Assembly: GCA_964498395.1 (NCBI GenBank)
Contig: CAZCHE010000004.1
Coordinates: forward strand, 186,001 to 250,000
Direction: 5' to 3'
DNA from: Parapedobacter sp964498395
GTDB taxonomy: Bacteria; Bacteroidota; Bacteroidia; Sphingobacteriales; Sphingobacteriaceae
DNA length: 64,000 nt
The notes under the pieces are model-generated. The model was not told where the DNA came from, searched no databases, and worked only from the letters and a program-made list of their open reading frames with translations. Both the position numbers and the translations under genes were made by a program. This document shows, piece after piece, positions 8,942 through 16,242 of this stretch (position 1 is the stretch's first letter; each line of letters opens with the position of its first letter).

Positions 8942-9118
8942 TTACCGCATCAATACCTTAAAGACGTTGATATCGGGCAATGAAATGAATGAAGCGTTCA
9001 ATTGGATTCGCTCTTGGATGATCTCACTTCCAGATTGCCCCGCTACCACAAGTACTGCCACGAAAAAAGGGATGATCAGTAACAGAAAGGGTGAAATGTT
9101 GCCAGTAAACTTTTTCAT
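8942..9118 (-). CDS. Small single-span membrane protein
   Basis: A 58-residue product starting MKKFTGNISP with one strong transmembrane run (FLLLIIPFFVAVLVVAG) and a short hydrophilic tail. A longer frame begins 33 nt upstream, but the MKK start before the hydrophobic segment is more natural. Its stop lies 4 nt before the start of the substrate-binding-like gene on the same strand, so the two are probably co-transcribed; it could be a membrane partner or a detached anchor for that protein. I do not recognise a family. Confidence 0.55.
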   Translation of the reverse strand: MKKFTGNISPFLLLIIPFFVAVLVVAGQSGSEIIQERIQLNASFISLPDINVFKVLMR

Positions 9119-9341
9119 TGCTTTAGTGTTTTTGAGGTTATACCATCGCACCTATTTCCAATGCACACTACAAAGAAACGGATACTCGATTTCCCTTGAA
9201 AATCTTTTAGACCAACGGTCTGATTTTGTAGACCAATGGGATTTCGGCGTTCATCTATCCGAATGGGGTGTTGGCAGACCACAGTGGGCCGTTTGTCTAT
9301 CGGCGGCACTAGTTTGATGTCTGAACATTATATTTGCAATT

Positions 9342-10352
9342 ATGCTGAAAAACAGAGTTGTTTTGATCCATGCCCTTGTTTGGGTGGTCTTGTTGACCGT
9401 CTTATTCCTGGTAAGTGCTCGGGAACGGCTGGAAGAATCCGCGATTGTCATCTTGCTATATGGTGTGTTAAATATCATCCTTTTTTACACACATTATTTT
9501 TTTGTCAACAAGCTGTTTATTGGGAATGATCAATACAAAAAAGCCTTATTATACATTGTCATTATCTTGCTTGTTTCCATTCCTATTAAATATGGGATCG
9601 CTCTTAGCTATGAAGATATCATCCTCCGGTACGGTGATAACAAAGACAAGATTCTTACGCCTATCCAATATATCGTAGCGGCATCGATCACCGGCCTGTT
9701 CTTCATGCTACTCAGCACTTCTGTATACATTATCTCTTCCAGTTTCAAGAGTTTGGAAGTAAGCAAAAGCCTGGAAAATGAAAAACTTAATGCCGAGTTG
9801 GCTTTTCTGAAATCGCAGATCAATCCGCATTTCCTGTTTAATTCATTGAACAACATCTATTCACTAGCTTATAAAAAATCGGATAAAACCCCGGAGGCTA
9901 TTTTAAAGCTATCCGAAATCATGCGTTATATGCTCTATGAGAGCAATGAGAAAACGGTATTGCTAATGGAGGAAATCAATTATTTGCAAAACTATATCGA
10001 ATTGCAGAAATTGCGATTCAAAGAAGATGTCCATGTCGATTTCCATCTGTCTATCGATGACCCTAACCACCATATCATGCCATTGTTGCTCATCTCTTTT
10101 TTGGAGAATGCATTTAAGCACGGTGTTTCTACCAATGCCGATAAGCCGATCCGGATCGATATCGAAGTGAAAGAAGGTCGTTTGCACTTCAAGGCAGAGA
10201 ATGCCAAAAGCCAAGTCAATAAGGATCAGACAAAAGGCGTGGGGCTTACGAATTTAAGGCGGCGGCTTCAATTAGGATACCCCGATCGGCATACGATCAA
10301 TACAATAGAGTCTGATAATTATTATACTAGTGAACTTTTTATATATTTATAA
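9342..10352 (+). CDS. LytS-type sensor histidine kinase
   Basis: A 336-residue membrane kinase of the His_kinase (LytS/YehU) family. Four hydrophobic segments fall at about 8-24, 35-56, 68-86 and 109-132. The phosphoacceptor is His163 in QINPHFLFNSLNNIYSLA, followed by a dimerisation stretch and the ATP-binding domain with ENAFKHGV and GVGLTNLRRRL. The C-terminus is standard. It is followed 12 nt later by a LytTR response regulator, its obvious partner. A TATATTTG box at 9329-9336 lies only 5 nt before the ATG, which would make the transcript almost leaderless if it is used. The signal sensed is unknown. Confidence 0.93.
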   Translation: MLKNRVVLIHALVWVVLLTVLFLVSARERLEESAIVILLYGVLNIILFYTHYFFVNKLFIGNDQYKKALLYIVIILLVSIPIKYGIALSYEDIILRYGDNKDKILTPIQYIVAASITGLFFMLLSTSVYIISSSFKSLEVSKSLENEKLNAELAFLKSQINPHFLFNSLNNIYSLAYKKSDKTPEAILKLSEIMRYMLYESNEKTVLLMEEINYLQNYIELQKLRFKEDVHVDFHLSIDDPNHHIMPLLLISFLENAFKHGVSTNADKPIRIDIEVKEGRLHFKAENAKSQVNKDQTKGVGLTNLRRRLQLGYPDRHTINTIESDNYYTSELFIYL

Positions 10353-10364
10353 ACCAAAAAAGAT

Positions 10365-11090
10365 ATGTCCATGGTAAGATGTATAGCCGTAGATGACGAA
10401 CCGTTGGCATTGGATATCATTGCAGACTACGTCGCTAAAATACCCGAGTTGTCGTTGGTAGCCAGTACTACCAATGCGATAGAGGCATTGACCATGGTAC
10501 AAAATGGGGAAGCAGATTTGGTGTTTCTTGATGTGCAAATGCCCGAATTGACCGGCATCCAATTCCTTAAAATCATCAACGGGAAATGCGATGTGATCCT
10601 AACCACTGCTTATCCCCAATATGCGCTGGATGGCTATGAGCTTAATGTGGTCGATTATTTGTTGAAGCCTTTCGCTTTTGACCGCTTTTACAAATCTGTT
10701 CAGAAAGTATTGAGTAACCGGGTGCCGAAACCACAGCAACTAGTGACCCCAGTCGCCCCACCCACGGATGCCGTAGATTTTATTTTCGTAAAAACCGAAC
10801 ACAAAATCCAGCGGGTGGATCTTGACGAGGTGTTATACATCGAAGGGTTAAAAGATTACATTTCCATCTATACCGCCGCGGAACGTATCGTTACCCTTCA
10901 GAACATGAAGAAGATGGAAGATATCTTGCCGGCCAATCGTTTCGTACGCGTTCATCGATCCTACATTGTGGCGCTTGATAAAATCGCAAGTATCGAGCGC
11001 GGACGGATTTTCATTCAGGATAAGATCATCCCCGTGGGGGATACCTACCGTGATGCGTTCTTTAAACTGATTGGTGATCGGAATGGATAA
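10365..11090 (+). CDS. LytTR-family response regulator
   Basis: A 241-residue two-domain regulator. The receiver domain (5-120) has the acidic pair in VDDEP, the phospho-acceptor Asp56 in LVFLDVQMP and the conserved Lys in LLKPFAF. The LytTR DNA-binding domain occupies about 140-238 with FVKTEHKIQRVDLDEVLYIE and RFVRVHRSYIVAL. It is paired with the LytS-type kinase directly upstream. In the family the targets are often nearby promoters; the region holds no clear candidate. Confidence 0.94.
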   Translation: MSMVRCIAVDDEPLALDIIADYVAKIPELSLVASTTNAIEALTMVQNGEADLVFLDVQMPELTGIQFLKIINGKCDVILTTAYPQYALDGYELNVVDYLLKPFAFDRFYKSVQKVLSNRVPKPQQLVTPVAPPTDAVDFIFVKTEHKIQRVDLDEVLYIEGLKDYISIYTAAERIVTLQNMKKMEDILPANRFVRVHRSYIVALDKIASIERGRIFIQDKIIPVGDTYRDAFFKLIGDRNG

Positions 11091-11165
11091 ACACGAAGCT
11101 GTTGGCTGTGCATCAGTTTTGTAGCTCTTATTGTCTCCGTTGCGGTACGAAAAGTGTTTGTTCAC

Positions 11166-11588
11166 TTATAACAGGGTTAATAAGCTATTTCGTTTCCTCA
11201 TTATTTTTGTTTCCTCATTGCCTTTGTGTTCTTGCAAATTGAAGACGGTACCCGCGGGATCCATAATCCAATGCATATTCTTAGGTAATTTTTCAATTTC
11301 ATCACACGTTTCCACACCATTCGATTTCAACTCATTTGTGGCATCTTCTATATTGGGTACGGTTAACTGTAACCAGGTTTCGGAATGAGTGTAATTATCA
11401 ACACAATCCAACCAAATGATATTGTTGCCGAACTTCACCTCGTGTGTTCTGGAAACCGTTGGGTTGTCTATTGGTTTTTCTTCGACTTCCAATCTCAGGA
11501 TATCCCGATAAAAAGCAACCGTTTTTTCGTACTTGCTTTTGGGGATTTTGATTGCGATATTAATTCCAGCTTCAAATGTTGTGTTCAT
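11166..11588 (-). CDS. VOC (glyoxalase/bleomycin-resistance-like) protein
   Basis: A 140-residue protein of the vicinal oxygen chelate superfamily, seen from KYEKTVAFYRDILRLEV near the N-terminus and MDPAGTVFNLQEH near the end of the fold. Only one beta-alpha-beta-beta-beta pair is clear, as expected for a small single-chain member. The C-terminal 20 residues (basic, Leu-rich) extend beyond the fold. Substrate unknown. It is followed upstream on the same strand by an RibD-like reductase gene 108 nt away. Confidence 0.8.
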   Translation of the reverse strand: MNTTFEAGINIAIKIPKSKYEKTVAFYRDILRLEVEEKPIDNPTVSRTHEVKFGNNIIWLDCVDNYTHSETWLQLTVPNIEDATNELKSNGVETCDEIEKLPKNMHWIMDPAGTVFNLQEHKGNEETKIMRKRNSLLTLL

Positions 11589-11696
11589 CTTGTTCTTTAT
11601 TGTTTGGGCCGTTGTTTTAAAATGACTGGTAAAGATTCGCTGTTTATTATTCCAGTGTCGCTATTTCCATTATTTCGACACGTATATTTTTTCTGT

Positions 11697-12248
11697 TTAA
11701 AACTGCGTCGGTTCATAATACAGAATGACTGCTCCGCCATTAAAGGTTTTTGTTTTTAATCGTTTGAGTACTGTCCTATCGGTTATGTTTTCGAATAATG
11801 GCAAACCGTCTCCAGCGATAACAGGGTGAACACAAAGTTGGAATTCGTCAATTAAATTAAGATTCATCAGGTTTATAATTAAACTCCGACTGCCCACTAG
11901 AATGTCCTTGCCCGATTGTTGCTTGAGTGCTAAGACTTCCTCTTCAATGTCTCGAGTTGCCAGCTTTGCACTGTCCCATTCGACATCTTTCAGCGTTTTA
12001 GAGAAAACAATTTTTTGGATATTATCCATTACCGAGGCAAATTCGTCCATTGCGCTGTTGCCGGTAGGATTTTTCACCACAGTTTGCCAATATTTCATAA
12101 GCTGGAAGGTTATCCTTCCATATAGGACGGTATCTGCGTTACGCAGTAGGTCGGCATAATGTTGATGTATTTCTTCATCGGCAATCACGGCCGTATGGTC
12201 GCAAAACCCGTCAAGTGTCATATTGATTGCCGCAATTAGCTTTCTCAT
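11697..12248 (-). CDS. Dihydrofolate reductase-like (RibD C-terminal domain) protein
   Basis: A 183-residue NAD(P)H-dependent reductase-fold protein. It opens with RKLIAAINMTLDGF, the classic start of the YwjB/YyaP group, and has ADTVLYGRITFQLM and DILVGSRSLIINLMN for cofactor binding. These proteins resemble the reductase domain of RibD and are not true DHFR; the physiological substrate is generally unknown. Stand-alone gene upstream of tRNA-Pro. Confidence 0.85.
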   Translation of the reverse strand: MRKLIAAINMTLDGFCDHTAVIADEEIHQHYADLLRNADTVLYGRITFQLMKYWQTVVKNPTGNSAMDEFASVMDNIQKIVFSKTLKDVEWDSAKLATRDIEEEVLALKQQSGKDILVGSRSLIINLMNLNLIDEFQLCVHPVIAGDGLPLFENITDRTVLKRLKTKTFNGGAVILYYEPTQF

Positions 12249-12542
12249 CCTCGTTTGTTTAAATCAGCTATTCTTTTTGTTTAAGAACTTTTTTCATCGA
12301 CCCAGCGAGTTCATGCTCCTTGAGGTCGGGTTTTATGGTTGCTATTTCGCCCAGGCACTTATCACCTTGGTACTATACAAAAGTAACGCCTATCTCACCA
12401 ACTTTCGGGTGGCAAATGCGACAATCTAAGGGGGGAAATAAGAAAGATTGCTTGCCGTTGTGCTGGGATGTTTTTATTCCTGATTTGCGAATCATTTTTA
12501 TCAGGCCTGATTTGAAATTTTTCTTATATTTGCGACCCCAAT

Positions 12543-12619
12543 CGGGTTGTAGCGTAGCCAGGTATCGCGCCAGCATGGGGTGCTGGAGGTCGTGGGTTCG
12601 AATCCCGCCAACCCGACCA
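12543..12619 (+). tRNA. tRNA-Pro (GGG)
   Basis: A 77-nt cloverleaf: acceptor CGGGTTG pairs with CAACCCG, anticodon stem CCAGC/GCTGG encloses the loop ATGGGGT with anticodon GGG, and the T arm has GGTTCGAATCC. The CCA end is encoded (12617-12619). A TATATTTG box at 12525-12532 may be the -7 element. It reads CCC and CCU. Confidence 0.95.
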
Positions 12620-12736
12620 ATCAAAGAAGCTCTTGCGTCAGCAAGGGCTTTTGTTGTTTTAGGGCGAGCCAAGTCTACTTGAGCAAGCGATAAAACAACA
12701 AAAGTCAAAGCATGTAGTGCGTGAGCTTCTTTGATT
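12619..12736. repeat. Inverted double-terminator element after tRNA-Pro (copy 1)
   Basis: A 118-nt palindromic unit. Outer arms AATCAAAGAAGCTC (12619-12632) and GAGCTTCTTTGATT (12723-12736) are perfect complements of 14 nt; inner arms CTTTTGTTGTTTTA (12648-12661) and TAAAACAACAAAAG (12691-12704) are perfect complements too. The left half contains a real terminator, GCTCTTGC-gtca-GCAAGGGC followed by TTTTGTTGTTTT (12629-12660), that should end the tRNA transcript. A related unit follows ssrA at 37574-37679. Confidence 0.75.
12629..12660 (+). terminator. Terminator of tRNA-Pro
   Basis: Eight-bp stem GCTCTTGC / GCAAGGGC (one G-U pair), loop GTCA, then a T-rich tail broken by two G (TTTTGTTGTTTT). 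It begins 10 nt after the CCA end. Confidence 0.8.
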
Positions 12737-12955
12737 GAGGCCTCCCCACTCAAAGGATGGCTGCGGCCATTACGTATGGGGTTGAGGGGCGCAGCAACTC
12801 CCACCATACCGTAGAAGGCATTCAATGTATATCTGTGTCATCTTCTACTTCTGAAACAGGTATACGTAAATCTTACAAATCAATCCCATAATTTCATAAT
12901 GGATATTGGTGGTATTGTTGCCAATTTTGTATGGTGAAATCAAAACAATCAGAAC

Positions 12956-15373
12956 ATGGCGACAAATAATCCTAAGGAACCGGTTTATATCCCGCTTGAG
13001 CATGTAGAAAGCGAGCACTGTGCGTTGATCGTCGAAAAAGGGCTTGCACAGGTCAAAGGTATAGAAACCCACCAGGTCGAACTGAACAACCGTAGGGCGG
13101 TCGTTACCGTCGCTGATAACGAAGTAATAGGTGAAGCGGTAAAAGCAATTAAAGATTTAGGTTACGGCGTTACAACAGTTAAACGATCATTTCCGGTATT
13201 GGGTATGACCTGTGCCTCATGTGCGAGCAGTGCCGAAAACATTGTCAAGTACCAGGAAGGCGTGGTTAATGCCGCCGTAAACTTTGCCACGGGCAACCTT
13301 ACCGTAGAGTATCTGCCCAATATGACGGATGCGATTAAACTGCAAAAAGCGGTGCAGTCCATCGGTTATGATTTATTGGTGGAAGAGGAAACCAAACAGC
13401 AGGAGACATTAGAGGCCATCCACGCTCAAAAATTCCGGAAACTTAAGAATAAAACGATTTGGGCAATTATACTCTCCGTACCTGTTGTTATCATCGGTAT
13501 GTTCTTGATGGATATGCCTTATGCCAACGAAATTATGTGGCTTTTCTCAACCCCGGTGGTGTTATGGCTAGGCAAAGACTTTTTCATCAATGCTTGGAAA
13601 CAGGCCAAGCACCGTTCTGCTAATATGGATACGCTAGTCGCATTGAGTACGGGTATAGCCTACTTGTTCAGCGTATTCAATATGCTTTTCACGGATTTCT
13701 GGCACGATAGAGGATTGCACGCCCACGTTTACTTTGAGGCGGCAGCCGTTATCATTGCTTTCATTCTTTTAGGTAAACTATTGGAAGAAAAAGCAAAAGG
13801 CAATACCTCGTCAGCCATTAAAAAACTAATGGGCTTACAACCCAAAACGGTTACTGTGATTGAAGCTGATGGTGCTGAAAGGCAAAAAGCCATTGAAGAT
13901 GTAAATGTAGGTGATACCGTATTGGTAAAACCGGGAGAAAAAATTGCTGTGGATGGTATGGTGGTATCCGGAACATCTTATGTGGATGAAAGCATGTTAA
14001 GCGGTGAGCCCGTTCCCGTGTTAAAGAAAGAAAACGAAAAAGTATTTGCCGGAACCATCAATCAGAAAGGTAGCTTCCAGTTCGACGCCGTAAAAGTGGG
14101 CAAAGAAACCATGCTGGCCCAGATCATCAAAATGGTGCAGGACGCGCAGGGAAGCAAAGCACCTGTGCAAAAACTGGTCGATAAGATTGCAGGTATTTTC
14201 GTTCCCGTAGTGATCGGAATTGCTATCCTTGCATTTATCTTATGGTTTATTCTCGGAGGAGATAATGGAGTGGTTCAAGGTTTGTTGGCGGCCATTACCG
14301 TATTGGTGATCGCGTGTCCTTGTGCTTTGGGCTTGGCTACACCGACGGCGATTATGGTAGGCGTGGGTAAAGGCGCCGAAAAAGGTATCTTAATTAAAGA
14401 TGCCGAAAGCCTTGAATTGGCCAAGAAGGTAAATGCCATTATATTGGATAAAACAGGAACCATTACAGAAGGTAGGCCACAGGTAACAGGTATGCAATGG
14501 CTGAATAATGACGATACCACCCGGGATATTTTACTAAGTATCGAAAAGCAATCCGAGCATCCACTGGCAGAAGCAGTGGTAAAACACCTCGATCATGTAC
14601 AGGGTGTACCTATATCCAATTTTGACAGTATTACCGGCAAAGGTGCTAAGGCAGACTATAACAACGAAACCTATTACGTAGGTAATAAAAAGCTGCTAAC
14701 TGAAAATAACATCACCATTGCGGGGCAATTACAACAGCAAGCGGACGAATGGGGCAAGCAATCGAAGACCGTTATTTGGTTTGCAAACGACAAACAGGCA
14801 CGCACTGTCATTGCCATTTCGGACAAGATCAAGGAAACTTCCACTCAGGCGATCAAGGAATTGCAGAATATGGGAATTGACCTGTATATGCTTACCGGAG
14901 ACAATGAAGCTACTGCCAAGGCGATCGCGGAACAAACGGGCATTAGGCATTATAAAGCCGAAGTACTGCCACAGCATAAGGCTGACTTCGTCAACGCATT
15001 GCAACAGCAGGGAAACGTTGTAGCCATGGTGGGCGATGGTATTAACGATAGTACTGCGCTGGCGACAGCCGACGTAAGTATTGCGATGGGTAAAGGCAGT
15101 GATATTGCGATGGACGTCGCGAAGATGACCATTATTTCCTCAGATCTTAGCAAAATACCACAAGCGATCCGATTATCAAAACAAACCGTCGCAACGATCA
15201 AGCAGAACCTGTTTTGGGCATTTATCTACAACCTGATCGGTATTCCTATTGCAGCCGGTATTCTCTATCCGATTAACGGTTTCTTGCTGAACCCTATGAT
15301 CGCAGGTGCAGCGATGGCACTGAGCAGTGTGAGTGTGGTCACGAACAGTCTACGACTGAAATGGAAAAAATAA
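12956..15373 (+). CDS. copA: Cu(+)-exporting P-type ATPase
   Basis: An 805-residue P1B-type ATPase that pumps Cu(I) out of the cytoplasm. It has two N-terminal HMA modules: the second (about 75-140) has the normal GMTCASCAS metal site near 82-90, but the first (about 5-72) has SEHCALIV where GMTCxxC should be, so only one cysteine remains. The membrane metal site CPC is at about 454-456 in IACPCALGLATP, the phosphorylation motif DKTGTITEG near 498, HP motif EHPLAEAV and hinge GDGINDSTAL near 694. A soluble HMA chaperone, a DUF3347 protein and a multicopper oxidase follow on the same strand, making a copper-tolerance cluster. No CsoR/CueR-like regulator is adjacent. Confidence 0.95.
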   Translation: MATNNPKEPVYIPLEHVESEHCALIVEKGLAQVKGIETHQVELNNRRAVVTVADNEVIGEAVKAIKDLGYGVTTVKRSFPVLGMTCASCASSAENIVKYQEGVVNAAVNFATGNLTVEYLPNMTDAIKLQKAVQSIGYDLLVEEETKQQETLEAIHAQKFRKLKNKTIWAIILSVPVVIIGMFLMDMPYANEIMWLFSTPVVLWLGKDFFINAWKQAKHRSANMDTLVALSTGIAYLFSVFNMLFTDFWHDRGLHAHVYFEAAAVIIAFILLGKLLEEKAKGNTSSAIKKLMGLQPKTVTVIEADGAERQKAIEDVNVGDTVLVKPGEKIAVDGMVVSGTSYVDESMLSGEPVPVLKKENEKVFAGTINQKGSFQFDAVKVGKETMLAQIIKMVQDAQGSKAPVQKLVDKIAGIFVPVVIGIAILAFILWFILGGDNGVVQGLLAAITVLVIACPCALGLATPTAIMVGVGKGAEKGILIKDAESLELAKKVNAIILDKTGTITEGRPQVTGMQWLNNDDTTRDILLSIEKQSEHPLAEAVVKHLDHVQGVPISNFDSITGKGAKADYNNETYYVGNKKLLTENNITIAGQLQQQADEWGKQSKTVIWFANDKQARTVIAISDKIKETSTQAIKELQNMGIDLYMLTGDNEATAKAIAEQTGIRHYKAEVLPQHKADFVNALQQQGNVVAMVGDGINDSTALATADVSIAMGKGSDIAMDVAKMTIISSDLSKIPQAIRLSKQTVATIKQNLFWAFIYNLIGIPIAAGILYPINGFLLNPMIAGAAMALSSVSVVTNSLRLKWKK

Positions 15374-15524
15374 CTTGTTAACTTCTTAACTGGCAAAAAC
15401 GAAACAAATGATAGGTGACAGCTCCGATATGCCGTATACGTACTGCAATAGGGTTAAAAGCATGTAGCCGTTGTTTGCCCAACTTTGTATCATAATCATA
15501 GATAACAATAAAAATTATAGAAAA

Positions 15525-15758
15525 ATGGAAAACAAAAATCTTCAGTTCAAAACAAACCTTAATTGTGGAGGTTGTGTGTCAAAAGTACAATCAGATTTGG
15601 ATCAAGCAGACGGGATCCGCGAATGGAATGTGGATATTACCAATAGCGATAAAACCCTTACTGTAAAATCGGAAGGCGTTACCGAAGACGAAATCGTAGC
15701 TATTATAAAAAGTAAAGGCTTTAAGGCTGAACCCATAAATGCCGCACCGCAGTCCTAA
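15525..15758 (+). CDS. Small HMA-domain copper chaperone (CopZ-like)
   Basis: A 77-residue heavy-metal-associated domain. The metal site is NLNCGGCVSKV near residues 9-19, with CGGC in place of the usual CxxC filling, and the rest follows the beta-alpha-beta-beta-alpha-beta pattern (IREWNVDITNSDKTLTVKSEGVTEDEIVAIIKSKGF, here only described). The frame is open 54 nt further upstream but that part is low in quality, and ATG 15525 gives a normal domain start. It lies between copA and the DUF3347 gene and probably hands Cu(I) to CopA. Confidence 0.88.
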   Translation: MENKNLQFKTNLNCGGCVSKVQSDLDQADGIREWNVDITNSDKTLTVKSEGVTEDEIVAIIKSKGFKAEPINAAPQS

Positions 15759-15778
15759 AATTTACATAACATTAAAAA

Positions 15779-16234
15779 ATGAAAGAAATGAAAAAGTTAG
15801 TGTTGGCGATGGCCGTGATGTTGGTTGGAGGATCAACATTTGCCCAGAATACGATGTCGCATTTAAATCATTATATCCAGATTAAAACGGCATTGGTAAA
15901 CGGAGATGCAAAGACGGCGAATACCGCCATTGGTGCTTTTTATGAAAGTTTAAAAGACGATGGGGACTTTGCCCAAAAAGCGACTTTGATTAAGGCTGCC
16001 GAGAAGCTCAGCAAAACAGGAGGAAACCTCGAAAAGCAGCGGGCAGCATTTAATGATGTTTCTACCATGATGTGGGCATTTGTAAAAGATTCAGACAAGG
16101 TTAACCAGTCGGTTTACTATCAATATTGCCCGATGAAAAAAAGCTATTGGCTGAGCAAGGAAGAAGAGATCAAAAATCCATATTACGGTTCATCAATGCT
16201 CACCTGTGGTAAGGTAGTCGAAACTAAAAAATAG
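15779..16234 (+). CDS. DUF3347 periplasmic protein of the copper cluster
   Basis: A 151-residue exported protein with a signal peptide (LVLAMAVMLVGGSTFAQ). The DUF3347 signature is in the C-terminal third: a first cysteine in YYQYCPMKKSYWLS, then EEIKNPYYGSSMLTCGKV. In Bacteroidetes this domain is found alone or fused to CusB-like efflux adaptors, and it is thought to bind copper; the biochemical role is not established. The gene starts 20 nt after the HMA chaperone and stops 8 nt before the multicopper oxidase, so it belongs to the same operon. A second in-frame Met three codons later (15788) is an equally good start. Confidence 0.88.
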   Translation: MKEMKKLVLAMAVMLVGGSTFAQNTMSHLNHYIQIKTALVNGDAKTANTAIGAFYESLKDDGDFAQKATLIKAAEKLSKTGGNLEKQRAAFNDVSTMMWAFVKDSDKVNQSVYYQYCPMKKSYWLSKEEEIKNPYYGSSMLTCGKVVETKK

Positions 16235-16242
16235 GACTTGCC

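Noticed and set aside
12373..12825. 150-codon frame antisense across tRNA-Pro and the palindrome
   Set aside because: It crosses the tRNA gene and its terminator, and its protein shows no known pattern; it is a chance frame.
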